Shown here: positions 27,367-36,247 of the stretch, piece after piece
Layout: the number at the start of each line of letters is the position of its first letter
Numbering within the stretch: position 1 is the first letter of the stretch
Origin: Thalassospira sp. MCCC 1A01428
GTDB lineage: Bacteria; Pseudomonadota; Alphaproteobacteria; Rhodospirillales; Thalassospiraceae
Assembly (NCBI RefSeq): GCF_002115825.1
Contig: NZ_JFJZ01000010.1
Span: 106,357 to 170,356, forward strand
Reading direction: 5' to 3'
Length of the DNA stretch: 64,000 nt
Made by a program: the position numbers and the translations under genes
Notes under the pieces: model-generated
The model's database searches: none
Seen by the model: only the letters and a program-made list of their open reading frames with translations
Told to the model about the DNA's origin: nothing

Positions 27367-28596
27367 ATGAACAGCCTTGCCGTGCCGCTAAATACCAAAC
27401 GGCTTGCCATTTTGCTGGCAGCACTTACCGCCATTGCGCCCTTTGCCATCGACACCTATTTGCCCGCCATTCCGGCCATGGCAAACGATTTTGGTGCGCC
27501 CATTCATGATGTCGAAGTGTCCATCAGCTGTTTTCTGATCGGCTTTGCCCTGGGGCAGTTGGTGGGCGGCCCCATGTCGGACCGCGTTGGTCGGCGCCCT
27601 GTCGCCCTTACCGGCCTTGCAATTTATGTATTCGCGAGTGCGATTATTTTAACAGTGCAAAGCCCGCTTGCCCTTAACATCATGCGGTTTGTTCAGGCCA
27701 TTGGTGGCGGTTTTGCCCTTGTTATTGTCGGGGCGTCGGTGCGCGACCTGTTTGACGGCAAGGAAGCCGCGCGCATGTTTGCCCTGATCGCCGTCATCAT
27801 GATGATCGCCCCGCTGGTGGCCCCGACGGTCGGTGCCGGTCTGCTCAGTTTTTCCTCATGGCGGTCAATTTTTGTCCTGCTGGTACTTTATGGCAGCCTG
27901 ATGCTGGTGATTGTGTGGATGAAACTGCCCGAAACCACCAAATTGCGCCCCCGTTATGCCGGTCCGGCCCGGCGGGTGTGGTGGACCTATCTGGAAGTTT
28001 TGCGCACACGGAATGCCGTTGGCTTTATGTTGGCCCATACTGGCGCCAGTGCGGTGATGTTCAGCTTTCTCACCGACTCTCCGTTTATGTATATCGATTA
28101 TTTCGGCGTTGAACCGGCCCATTTCCCCTATTTGTTCGGGGCAAATGTGCTGACCATCATCTTTTGCAACCGCATCAACAACCCGTTGCTTAAACGCATG
28201 GAATGCCACCAAATTCTGGCCATCGGCGTTAGTGTGCAACTGGCTGCGGCCGTCGCCCTGTTCGTAACCTGCAATTTTTTCACCCCGTCGCTTTATGTGG
28301 TCGTGCCTCTTATCATGGTTGCGGTTGGGGCCATCGGCCTGACGGCCCCCAATGCCACGGCATCCTTCATGCAATATTTCCCCCATATTGGCGGCACGGC
28401 AACCGCCCTGATGGGAACCATGCAGTTTTCATGCGGGGCACTGGCCGGGGTATTTTTAGGCTGGTTGCATGCCTTTGAAGATGGATTATGGCCGGTCACC
28501 ACCTGCATGTTGGGTTTTGGCATTTTTGCCAATATCATGACTCATCTGGTTGCCAAACCCAAACAGGCCACCGAAAACACCGCCATCGCCATTTAA
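27367..28596 (+). CDS. Bcr/CflA-family MFS multidrug efflux transporter
   Basis: A 409-residue major facilitator with 12 expected helices. The Bcr/CflA hallmarks are AIDTYLPAIPAMANDFG in helix 1, GQLVGGPMSDRVGRRPVALTG at the loop 2-3 signature, and the VQAIGGGFALVIVGASVRDLF segment. It exports drugs or metabolites by proton antiport. The frame is open from 27202, but the 55 extra residues are soluble and proline-rich and do not fit the family, so the ATG at 27367 is used. The 250 bases between the dct terminator and this start hold no other feature. Confidence 0.9.
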   Translation: MNSLAVPLNTKRLAILLAALTAIAPFAIDTYLPAIPAMANDFGAPIHDVEVSISCFLIGFALGQLVGGPMSDRVGRRPVALTGLAIYVFASAIILTVQSPLALNIMRFVQAIGGGFALVIVGASVRDLFDGKEAARMFALIAVIMMIAPLVAPTVGAGLLSFSSWRSIFVLLVLYGSLMLVIVWMKLPETTKLRPRYAGPARRVWWTYLEVLRTRNAVGFMLAHTGASAVMFSFLTDSPFMYIDYFGVEPAHFPYLFGANVLTIIFCNRINNPLLKRMECHQILAIGVSVQLAAAVALFVTCNFFTPSLYVVVPLIMVAVGAIGLTAPNATASFMQYFPHIGGTATALMGTMQFSCGALAGVFLGWLHAFEDGLWPVTTCMLGFGIFANIMTHLVAKPKQATENTAIAI

Positions 28597-28598
28597 AC

Positions 28599-28626
28599 CA
28601 ACAGGGCCGCCATCACGGCCCTGTTG
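28599..28626. terminator. Stem-loop after the Bcr/CflA gene
   Basis: An 11-bp perfect stem (CAACAGGGCCG and complement) with a six-base loop begins three bases after the stop. There is no T-run, so it may be a weak or Rho-assisted terminator. Confidence 0.6.
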
Positions 28627-28671
28627 CCATCTACCCGGCCCTTCCCCGTCATAAACTGCGGAATAAAGCCA

Positions 28672-29181
28672 ATGTCCCTGATGGATTTTAACGACTGCGG
28701 ACTGGTGTTGGCCCGCTATAACAGCTGGCAAAACCAGGTTTTGTTTGCGTTATGCGATCAGATTGGCGATGACGCCCGCAAACAAAGCCGGGGCATGTTC
28801 TTTGGGTCGATCCATGCAACCCTGAACCATATTCTCTATATCGATCAGCGTACTTTATCCCTGCTAAACGGCGGCACCGTGGGCGCATTTACACCGACAA
28901 TTATCATTGCCGATGATTTTACAAAGCTAAGGCGCCTGCGCGTTGAAACCGATAATGCAATTGACGATTTCGCCAACAGGCAAAACCCGGCATGGCAGGA
29001 TAAAACCCGCATCTTGCAAGATATTGATGGCAAAACAAACGATGTCCCTTTGCAGATATTTTTTCTGCAAATGTTTAACCACCAAACTCATCATCGTTCA
29101 CAAATCACGGCCGAGCTTTACAAAATGGGCCTTGATTATGGTGTAACCGGCATGCCGTTCACACCCAACCTGCCCTTCTGA
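28672..29181 (+). CDS. DinB-family protein, copy 1
   Basis: A 169-residue four-helix-bundle protein of the DinB/DfsB family, whose members bind a metal through three histidines and often act as thiol-dependent transferases. Candidate ligands are H48 and H53 (GSIHATLNHILYID) and the FNHQTHHRSQI cluster near 137-141. The ATG at 28672 gives the same N-terminus as copy 2 (M-x-LMDFN). The product is about three-quarters identical to that of the next gene, so the pair is a recent tandem duplication. Substrate unknown. Confidence 0.88.
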   Translation: MSLMDFNDCGLVLARYNSWQNQVLFALCDQIGDDARKQSRGMFFGSIHATLNHILYIDQRTLSLLNGGTVGAFTPTIIIADDFTKLRRLRVETDNAIDDFANRQNPAWQDKTRILQDIDGKTNDVPLQIFFLQMFNHQTHHRSQITAELYKMGLDYGVTGMPFTPNLPF

Positions 29182-29208
29182 ATTTCAAGAACAACTGGAA
29201 AAACCAAC

Positions 29209-29718
29209 ATGCCACTTATGGATTTCAACGCCTGCGGGCAGGAACTGGCCCGCTATAACAGCTGGCAAAACCGCGTTTTGTTTGACTTGTGCGACCAGAT
29301 TGGCGACGACGCCCGAAGGCAGGATCGGGGTATGTTCTTTGGGTCGATCCATGCAACGCTGAACCATATTCTGTATATCGATCAACGTATTTTAACCCTG
29401 CTAAATGGCGGCAACCCCGGCGCATTTACCCCGACAATCACCATAGCCGATGATTTTGCAAAACTGCGTCGCCTGCGCGTTGAAACAGATGCCACCCTGC
29501 AAACCCTTACCAGTTCGGGAAACACAGCATGGCAGGATAACATTCGCACCCTGGCCGATGTAACGGGGAAAGTGCGCGATGTGCCGTTACAGGTGCTATT
29601 TCTGCAAATCTTTAACCATCAAACCCATCACAGGTCGCAAATCACCAGCGAACTGCATAAAATGGGCATCGATTATGGTATTACCGACATTCCGCTAACC
29701 CCGAATATGCCGTTCTAA
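29209..29718 (+). CDS. DinB-family protein, copy 2
   Basis: This is the second 169-residue DinB paralogue, starting 27 bases after copy 1 and very similar along its whole length. The putative metal-site histidines (H48, H53, H137, H140/H141) are kept. Most differences fall in the stretch after VETD (about residues 95-118), which may shape substrate choice. Both genes probably share a transcript. Possible roles include thiol-dependent detoxification, but nothing nearby decides it. Confidence 0.88.
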   Translation: MPLMDFNACGQELARYNSWQNRVLFDLCDQIGDDARRQDRGMFFGSIHATLNHILYIDQRILTLLNGGNPGAFTPTITIADDFAKLRRLRVETDATLQTLTSSGNTAWQDNIRTLADVTGKVRDVPLQVLFLQIFNHQTHHRSQITSELHKMGIDYGITDIPLTPNMPF

Positions 29719-29734
29719 TCACAAACAATAGCGG

Positions 29735-30520
29735 CTATCGGCCCTGAAAAACCGGTTTGCGTTTTTCAAGAAACGCCGAATAGCCTTCCTCGAAATCATC
29801 GCTGTCAAATGCCAGATAGGCCTCGTCAAATTCACGGGCCGAAATACTGCCCCCTTCAGTCAGCCGGTTGATCATTTTTTTATGCATCCGCTGGCTGATC
29901 GGTGCGCCCCGGGCGATCCGGTTACTGACATTGGCAATTTCGCTGTCAAAATCAGCCAACGGCACGACCTGACTAACCAGGCCAATATGCTGGGCACGGC
30001 TGGCATCAAACATTTGCCCTTCAAACAGCACTTCCATCAAGGTCGCGCGTCCCAGCACATCAAGCAGAATTTGCAGTTCCGGATAACCCAGTGTTGCCCC
30101 CAGTTTCATAGGGGGCATCATGAAACGGGCATCATCGGCGGCAATGCGAAAATCGCACGCCGCCGCTAAAACCATTGATGCGCCGACGCAAACCCCGTCT
30201 ATCGCGGCAATAACCGGATGCATACAGGACTGAATATTTTGCAATGCCTCGGCATGAAGCAGGCCATAATCACGGGCCTTGTTAAAGCCGCGCCGTTCGC
30301 GCACAAATTCATGAATATCAGCCCCGGCACCAAACCCGGCACCGGCACCACCGCGAATAACCACACAGCGCAAATCATCGCGCGCGCCCAAATCGGCAAT
30401 CATCCGCGAAAGTTCGGCCCACATCGGTTTTGTTAGCGCATTTTTACGTTCAGCCTGATGAATGGTCACGGTGGCAATGCCCGCATCGATATTTGCAATC
30501 AGCCCGGCGTCTGTCATCAT
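29735..30520 (-). CDS. Enoyl-CoA hydratase/isomerase family protein
   Basis: A 261-residue crotonase-fold protein. The N-terminal VTIHQAERKNALTKPMW, the oxyanion-hole segment RGGAGAGFGAGADIHEF, AAIDGVCVGASMVLAAACDFRIA and RFMMPPMKLGATLGYP match enoyl-CoA hydratases. The usual catalytic glutamate pair is not plainly kept: GATLGYPE may supply one. Hydratase, isomerase or hydrolase activity therefore cannot be separated. It converges on the DinB pair and has no fatty-acid genes beside it. Two ATGs in tandem (30520 and 30517) are preceded by a G-rich RBS. Confidence 0.87.
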   Translation of the reverse strand: MMTDAGLIANIDAGIATVTIHQAERKNALTKPMWAELSRMIADLGARDDLRCVVIRGGAGAGFGAGADIHEFVRERRGFNKARDYGLLHAEALQNIQSCMHPVIAAIDGVCVGASMVLAAACDFRIAADDARFMMPPMKLGATLGYPELQILLDVLGRATLMEVLFEGQMFDASRAQHIGLVSQVVPLADFDSEIANVSNRIARGAPISQRMHKKMINRLTEGGSISAREFDEAYLAFDSDDFEEGYSAFLEKRKPVFQGR

Positions 30521-30861
30521 GGCACTGCCCCCTTAAAGCAAATAATTCCGTGTGGTTACCGATAACGCGATTTGCGCCAATTGCCAATCCGCCACAGGTT
30601 CGCCATTACAATAAATTACAATTCACAGATGTGCATCTTCAATTCCAGCCACCCGAAATTACAATCTGCCTATGCTGGTGATATCCTGCCTCAAAACATC
30701 ATTTTGTTTTAGATCTGATATTTCCATTCTGTCGGTATAACTTTGCTGGCAGACATCAATAAATTGTTATTCCTGACCATTTGGTCAGCGGCTTTTCTTT
30801 GCGCTTTGGCCGATAAAAGGCTAAGACGGGCGCGTTATCCGAGCCCAGAGGAAATACAGCC
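30521..30861. other. Divergent region between the hydratase gene and pyrE
   Basis: About 340 AT-rich bases with no gene found. It should contain the promoters of both neighbours. The only strong symmetry is the palindrome at 30773-30788. Confidence 0.5.
30773..30788. promoter_or_regulatory. Palindrome upstream of pyrE
   Basis: CTGACCA-TT-TGGTCAG has two perfect 7-base arms and lies about 75 bases before the pyrE start. It has the look of an operator for a dimeric repressor; no binding protein can be named. Confidence 0.45.
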
Positions 30862-31554
30862 ATGTCAGACCCGTCCAAAACTGCTTCGCATTGTTCATAT
30901 GCTGCCAAAACTGTCGCCCGTATCCTGCTTGATATCGGTGCGGTCAATTTTCGCCCGGAAGAACCCTATATCCTGACATCCGGCTGGGCCAGCCCCACCT
31001 ATATTGATTGTCGCAAGCTGATTTCGTTTCCGCGTGCCCGCCGCAAAGTCATTGATCTTGCCGCCCGCCAGATTTCGGACAATGCCGGTTACGAACGGTT
31101 TGACGCTGTTGCCGGTGGTGAAACAGCTGGCATTCCCTATTCAGCCTGGCTGGCCGAGGCCCTGGACCTGCCGATGCAATATGTGCGCAAGAAACCCAAA
31201 GGTTTTGGTCGCCAGGCCCGCATCGAAGGCGATATTCATGAAAACCAGCGTGTTTTGCTGGTCGAAGACCTGGCAACCGATGGCGCATCAAAGGTTAACT
31301 TTGTTAATGCTCTTCGTGACGCCGGTGCCGAATGCAAACATGCGTTTGTTGTCTTCTTTTATGGCGTGTTCCCCAATGCCCTTGAAGAACTGAAAAAAGA
31401 CGATATCGAACTGCATTATCTATGCACCTGGCACGACGTGTTGGCTGTCGCCCAGGAAGGCGAATATTTCAGCAAGGAAGCGATTGCCGGTGTACGTGAT
31501 TTTCTGGCCGACCCGATTGGCTGGTCAAAATCGCATGGCGGCAAACACGATTAA
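30862..31554 (+). CDS. pyrE: Orotate phosphoribosyltransferase
   Basis: A 230-residue type I phosphoribosyltransferase making OMP from orotate and PRPP in pyrimidine synthesis. Family parts include PYILTSGWASPTYIDCRKLISFP, AGGETAGIPYSAWLAE, the flexible catalytic loop RKKPKGFGRQARIEG and the PRPP-binding motif VLLVEDLATDGASKVNF. The RBS AGAGGAAA precedes the ATG. It is monocistronic, with its own terminator. Confidence 0.94.
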   Translation: MSDPSKTASHCSYAAKTVARILLDIGAVNFRPEEPYILTSGWASPTYIDCRKLISFPRARRKVIDLAARQISDNAGYERFDAVAGGETAGIPYSAWLAEALDLPMQYVRKKPKGFGRQARIEGDIHENQRVLLVEDLATDGASKVNFVNALRDAGAECKHAFVVFFYGVFPNALEELKKDDIELHYLCTWHDVLAVAQEGEYFSKEAIAGVRDFLADPIGWSKSHGGKHD

Positions 31555-31590
31555 TTCCTGCTTTTCGCCGCCAAATCAACCGATGTTGAA

Positions 31591-31615
31591 AGCCGCCCCA
31601 ACCGGGCGGCTTTTT
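31591..31615 (+). terminator. Rho-independent terminator of pyrE
   Basis: The stem GCCGCCC with loop CAACC and its complement is followed by TTTTTG, about 40 bases after the pyrE stop. Confidence 0.9.
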
Positions 31616-31711
31616 GCATGGAAGCAACACGGCGTTGCACCAAAGCAAAAATTCAATCACATTGAAAGACAATGACAATTTGACGGGTCCGCCCGCGCGA
31701 CGGAGGCATGA

Positions 31712-33376
31712 ATGCGTAAACTGATCGGGATTTTGCTGTTAGGCTGGGTCACCCTGACATCAGCCGGCATTGCCCAGGCCAACGAAACCCTTAAAATCGG
31801 TATTAGCGGCTACCCCGAAACCTTGCATCCTGCCTTTTCATCCTCTGCGGTGCAATCCTATATCCTGGGCTTCGTCCGCCGTCCGATCATGGTTTATAAT
31901 CACGCCTGGAAAATCGCCTGTATGCTTTGCGATGCAGTGCCATCCTTTGACAATGGCCTTGCCAAAAAAGTCCCGCTTGCCAATGGCAAGGAAGGCGTAC
32001 AGCTTAGCCTGTCATTACCCGAAAGTGCCAAATGGGGTGACGGCGAACCGCTAACAACCAAAGACGTTGCCTTTAGCATTGCCGTTGGTCAAAACAAGGA
32101 TGTTGCCGTTGCCGACAAGGAAGTTTTCGACCGGATTGTCGATTTCAAAATCGTTGATGACCACCATTTCACTGTCACCCTCGACCGGATCGATTACAGC
32201 TATAATGCCTTTATGGGTGTTGAAATTTTACCGGCCCATCTGGAAAAACCGATTTTTGATGAAGACCCGGCAACCTATCAAAAACGCAGCCTGTATGTCA
32301 CGGCACCCGCGACCCCCGGCCTGTGGTTTGGCCCCTATCTGGTGACAAAGGTCATTACCGCCAGTGCCGTGATGCTGGAAGAAAACCCTTACTGGTGGGG
32401 GAAAAAACCGCAAATCGCCGCCATACAACTGCGCAATTTTGAAAACACAGCCGCCCTTGAGGCATCCTTGCGCGCAGGCGAGATTGATTATACCCCCGGC
32501 GAAATCGGCCTGTCGCTGGATAAAGTGATCGGTTTTGAAAAACGGTTCGGCGATCAATACGATATTATTTATAAAAAGGGCCTGTCATTTTATCATCTTG
32601 ACGTTAACAGTGCCTTTGCCCCGCTGGGAGACCGCCGGGTACGTCAGGCATTGCTATATGCCATTGACCGCAATGAAATCAGCCAGAAACTGTTTGCCGG
32701 TAAAAATGCGCCAACGCTGGATTTCATTCATCCTGACGACCCGGTTTTTACCGACGATGTTCCCCATTACCAATTTGATCCCGAAAAAGCAGATGCCCTG
32801 TTAAATGACGCCGGATGGACGCGCACAGGCAAGGCCATGCGCAAAAATGCCACGGGCGAAACCCTGCATTTCACCCTGTATGGCGCTACAGAAAGCAGCA
32901 CCGGACAGTTAATTCAGCAAGTCTTGCAAAACCGCTGGAAACAGGCGGGTATTGATGTGGATATTTTAAACCAGCCCGCCCGGGTTTTGTTTGGCGAAAC
33001 CCTGCCGCAACGCAAGTTTGATGGCCTGGCGATGTTTGGCTGGATATCGGCCCCCGAACACTTGCCACTCACCATTTTAAAATCCGATCAGATCCCAACC
33101 GCCGAAAACCATTACGAAGGTCAGAACTATACCGGATATAAAAATCCCAAAGTCGATGCCCTGATTGACCAGATCGAGCTGGAGCTTGATTTTGATAAAC
33201 GCGTTCCGCTGTGGCACGAATTGCAAAAAATATATGCAACCGACCTCCCCGCCCTGCCCCTTTATCATGGTGAAAGCGGTTTCATTTTCCCCAAATGGCT
33301 AAAGGGCATTCGCCCGACGGGCCACATGTATCCCAGCTCGCTTTGGGCTGAGGAATGGTATCGCACGGATCAATAA
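31712..33376 (+). CDS. ABC transporter substrate-binding protein, peptide/nickel class (SBP_bac_5)
   Basis: A 554-residue periplasmic protein with a signal peptide (residues 1-22, ending IAQA before NETLKIG). The cluster C binding-protein fold shows SAKWGDGEPLTTKDVAFSI, NPYWWGKKPQIAAIQLRNF, DRRVRQALLYAIDRNEI and the late ILKSDQ region. This class binds oligopeptides, dipeptides, opines or other bulky solutes; the ligand cannot be told. Two permease genes follow directly. Start: the ATG follows GCGACGGAGG. Confidence 0.9.
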   Translation: MRKLIGILLLGWVTLTSAGIAQANETLKIGISGYPETLHPAFSSSAVQSYILGFVRRPIMVYNHAWKIACMLCDAVPSFDNGLAKKVPLANGKEGVQLSLSLPESAKWGDGEPLTTKDVAFSIAVGQNKDVAVADKEVFDRIVDFKIVDDHHFTVTLDRIDYSYNAFMGVEILPAHLEKPIFDEDPATYQKRSLYVTAPATPGLWFGPYLVTKVITASAVMLEENPYWWGKKPQIAAIQLRNFENTAALEASLRAGEIDYTPGEIGLSLDKVIGFEKRFGDQYDIIYKKGLSFYHLDVNSAFAPLGDRRVRQALLYAIDRNEISQKLFAGKNAPTLDFIHPDDPVFTDDVPHYQFDPEKADALLNDAGWTRTGKAMRKNATGETLHFTLYGATESSTGQLIQQVLQNRWKQAGIDVDILNQPARVLFGETLPQRKFDGLAMFGWISAPEHLPLTILKSDQIPTAENHYEGQNYTGYKNPKVDALIDQIELELDFDKRVPLWHELQKIYATDLPALPLYHGESGFIFPKWLKGIRPTGHMYPSSLWAEEWYRTDQ

Positions 33377-33382
33377 ACAGAC

Positions 33383-34336
33383 ATGCGGCGTTTTATTTTC
33401 AGTCGGCTTTGGCAAACCGCATTGGTCATGGTTTTGGTATCGTTTGGCGCCTATGTCCTGATCGGGCTGATGCCGGGCGACCCGATTGATCTGATGATCA
33501 CGGCCAATCCGTCTATCACATCCGCCGATGTTGCCCGTCTTAAAGGCCTCTACGGGCTGGATCAGCCGTTAATTCTGCGCTGGCTGCACTGGTTGTGGGC
33601 GGCCCTGAACGGGGATTTTGGCTATTCCCGCCTGTTTACCCAACCTGTCACCACATTGATTGGTCCGGCCTTGGTCAACAGCCTGAAACTGATGCTGGCA
33701 AGCTGGGCGCTATCGCTGGCCATTGCCCTTCCTGCCGGCATTTATGCAGCGTTAAAACCGCAATCCTTTCGCGATTACGGCATTAACCTTGCCGCTTTTG
33801 CCGGCGTATCGATCCCGCCTTTCTGGCTGGGGCTGGTGGCGATTTTGGTTTTTGCCGTCACCCTGCGCTGGTTGCCCGCCGGCGGCACGGGCCAGCTTGA
33901 CAATGCCAGTGGCTGGGAGGGCTTACGCTATATGGTTTTGCCCGTCGCAACCCTGACCATTGCCAGTGTCGGATCGCACATTCGCTTTGTCCGTGGATCC
34001 ATGATCGAGGTTATGCGCCAGGATTTTATCCGCACGGCACGCGCCAAGGGCCTGTCGGAACGCGGCGTTGTCATCCGCCACGCCTTGCGCAATGGCATGA
34101 TGCCGGTCGTGACCCTGCTGGGGCTGGAATTTGGCAGTTTGTTTTCGGGCGCATTGATCACGGAAACCCTGTTTTCATGGCCCGGCATGGGGCGACTTAT
34201 TTACAATGCGGTGATCGGGTCTGATTACAATCTGGCAATGGCCGGGTTGATGCTGGCAACGCTGGTTACCTTGATCGGCAATTTGCTGGCCGACATTGGC
34301 TACAAACTTCTCGATCCGCGGGTGAAGCTGTCATGA
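33383..34336 (+). CDS. ABC transporter permease, DppB/OppB class
   Basis: A 317-residue inner-membrane permease with about six helices. The N-terminal RRFIFSRLWQTALVMVLVS, the LMPGDPIDLM loop and GLDQPLILRW are typical of the DppB class. The EAA loop that docks the ATPase is at IRTARAKGLSERGVVIRHALRN. The last residues DPRVKLS match the class. It follows the binding protein after six bases and overlaps the next permease by four. Confidence 0.92.
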   Translation: MRRFIFSRLWQTALVMVLVSFGAYVLIGLMPGDPIDLMITANPSITSADVARLKGLYGLDQPLILRWLHWLWAALNGDFGYSRLFTQPVTTLIGPALVNSLKLMLASWALSLAIALPAGIYAALKPQSFRDYGINLAAFAGVSIPPFWLGLVAILVFAVTLRWLPAGGTGQLDNASGWEGLRYMVLPVATLTIASVGSHIRFVRGSMIEVMRQDFIRTARAKGLSERGVVIRHALRNGMMPVVTLLGLEFGSLFSGALITETLFSWPGMGRLIYNAVIGSDYNLAMAGLMLATLVTLIGNLLADIGYKLLDPRVKLS

Positions 34337-35346
34337 CCCAGCCGCAAAAAAGCAACATCACCCCCCATTCCCATCCCAAATCCGCCAGCCCGTGGCGTCT
34401 GGCAGCACGGCGGTTTTCGCGCCATAAGCTGGCATGGATCAGCTTGCTGATTCTGATGCTGTTTGCCATTGCATCGCTATGCGCGCCGCTGGTTGCCCAT
34501 TTTCTGGGAACGGACGCGCAGGCGGTTGATTTATTCTCGCGCTATGGCGCACCCGGCCCTGATCATCCGCTCGGTACAGACGAACTGGGCCGTGATGTAT
34601 TACTGCGCCTGTTATATGGCGGGCAGGTATCGTTAATGGTCGGGGTTAGTTCGGCTTTGTGTGCAGCGGTTCTTGGCACCATCATTGGTGTGATCGCCGG
34701 GTTTCGTGGCGGCTGGATCGACGGCTTTTTAATGCGTTTTACCGATGGGGTTATATCCCTGCCGTTGCTGCCATTGTTAATTGTACTGGCCGCGATTGAC
34801 CCTGGCAAACTTGGCATTCCACGCGACATTATCAATGGCGAAAGTTTCAGCCTGTATCGCATTATCCTGATCATTGCCCTGTTCGGCTGGACCACCGTGG
34901 CACGGCTGGTACGTGCGGCAACACTGGCCCTGCGCGAACGCGAATTTGTAATGGCGGCAAGGGCGCTGGGCGGTGGACCGGTGCGCATTGTTATGCGCCA
35001 TATTTTACCCAATGTTGTTACGCCCATCATCATTGCCACCACGCTGGCAGTGGGCAATGTGATTTTGATGGAAAGCGTACTTAGTTTTCTGGGCCTGGGT
35101 ATTCAGCCCCCTGTGCCCAGTTGGGGAAATATGCTGACCCATGCGCAGGAATTTATCTGGGATGCCCCGCTGTTGGCCCTATGGCCGGGATTGCTGATTT
35201 TTATGACCGTTATTGCGGTAAACTTTTTGGGTGACGGGTTACAAGACGCACTGGACCCACGGGCAGATACGGACAAAATGCCCGACGCTGGACAGAATGA
35301 CGCACAAGCGGCACAATGGAATGATCCAAGGGAAACAACGTCATGA
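34333..35346 (+). CDS. ABC transporter permease, DppC/OppC class
   Basis: A 337-residue permease. The N-terminal RFSRHKLAWISLLILMLFAIASL is the OppC N-terminal helix, and HPLGTDELGRDVLLRLLYGG is the class signature. The EAA docking loop is FVMAARALGGGPVRIVMRHILPN, followed by GDGLQDALDPR near the end. It is translationally coupled to the preceding permease (ATGA). No ATP-binding subunit follows; the operon goes on to a lipoprotein gene instead. Confidence 0.92.
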   Translation: MTQPQKSNITPHSHPKSASPWRLAARRFSRHKLAWISLLILMLFAIASLCAPLVAHFLGTDAQAVDLFSRYGAPGPDHPLGTDELGRDVLLRLLYGGQVSLMVGVSSALCAAVLGTIIGVIAGFRGGWIDGFLMRFTDGVISLPLLPLLIVLAAIDPGKLGIPRDIINGESFSLYRIILIIALFGWTTVARLVRAATLALREREFVMAARALGGGPVRIVMRHILPNVVTPIIIATTLAVGNVILMESVLSFLGLGIQPPVPSWGNMLTHAQEFIWDAPLLALWPGLLIFMTVIAVNFLGDGLQDALDPRADTDKMPDAGQNDAQAAQWNDPRETTS

Positions 35347-35398
35347 CGGCGACACCCCGGAACCGGGGCGACGCAACCGGTAGGCAAAGGAGCCTTGC

Positions 35399-36001
35399 AT
35401 GACATATCAAAGCATATTTGAACGGCTCGCTTCGCTGGCAGGTTTGGCAACGCTTTTGGCCATCACGGCCTGTGCGCCAACCTATTCGCAGCAACAAAAT
35501 GCAGCCAACGCCACACCATCCGGTATTGTCACCCCCTGGAGCTGGAACGAACAAAAGCCCCCGGCAGCACAACCACAAGCAACCGCGCCTGCGGCACAAG
35601 CAGCCCCCGTTGCCTCCAGCCCGTTTACAAAGGACAAAGCCCAACCGGCACCGTCAACGCCGGTCGAAAGCATCGCGCTATCGCCATTACAAAAAAACGA
35701 ACTTGAAGAGGCCCGTATTGCCCTTGGCATTCTGGACCGCATGGCAAACCGCTGCCTGACCGAAGCAGATGCCGCGTCCTGCACCACTTTACAAGTCAAC
35801 TGGCCCAACCTGTCACGGCAATTACGCCAAAGCCTGAGCGTGATTTCAGGCGAGGACTTTGCCGATCCCATCGTCCCGCAAACCGGCAGGAGTTTTCCGG
35901 TAACATCGTCACAAATGGGCAATGTACCACGCCGCCCGGCCACCGCGCCGCAAATGGCCCCGTCAATGCAAAAGGAAATTCCGATATCGCCCGGCGGCTA
36001 G
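35399..36001 (+). CDS. Proline/alanine-rich putative lipoprotein
   Basis: A 200-residue protein not recognised as a known family. The N-terminus has a signal sequence and lipobox LAITAC with C25 as the probable lipidated cysteine. A P/A/Q-rich linker runs to about residue 90. A small helical part (SPLQKNELEEARIALGILD, two cysteines C119 and C127) and a disordered tail follow. The RBS AAAGGAG lies close upstream. It comes 52 bases after the permease genes on the same strand; whether it serves the transporter is unknown. Confidence 0.7.
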   Translation: MTYQSIFERLASLAGLATLLAITACAPTYSQQQNAANATPSGIVTPWSWNEQKPPAAQPQATAPAAQAAPVASSPFTKDKAQPAPSTPVESIALSPLQKNELEEARIALGILDRMANRCLTEADAASCTTLQVNWPNLSRQLRQSLSVISGEDFADPIVPQTGRSFPVTSSQMGNVPRRPATAPQMAPSMQKEIPISPGG

Positions 36002-36247
36002 ACAACGTCCGCCGGTAAATCGAAAATTCCGACATAGTGTTTCGTCGCAAACACATTGAATTTTCAAACCAATGCCCTTAACGTTTGCGCGCATTACGTT
36101 ATTTGGACTGCACACGGGCAGGTTTTTAAGCGTTGTTTTGAGATAGAACAAAGTTAACGTCAAATCGCTGGTTTATCCTGCCTTCATCATTATCGCCCGG
36201 CTGTTTTAACCCTTTGTCCGGGCCGCGCAGGAAGGAGCTTCTGGCAG

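Noticed and set aside
36138..36151. FNR-like element TTGAG-ATAG-AACAA upstream of the usp gene at 36248
   Set aside because: It has mismatches in both halves and no -10 element at class-II spacing was found; too weak to list as a site.
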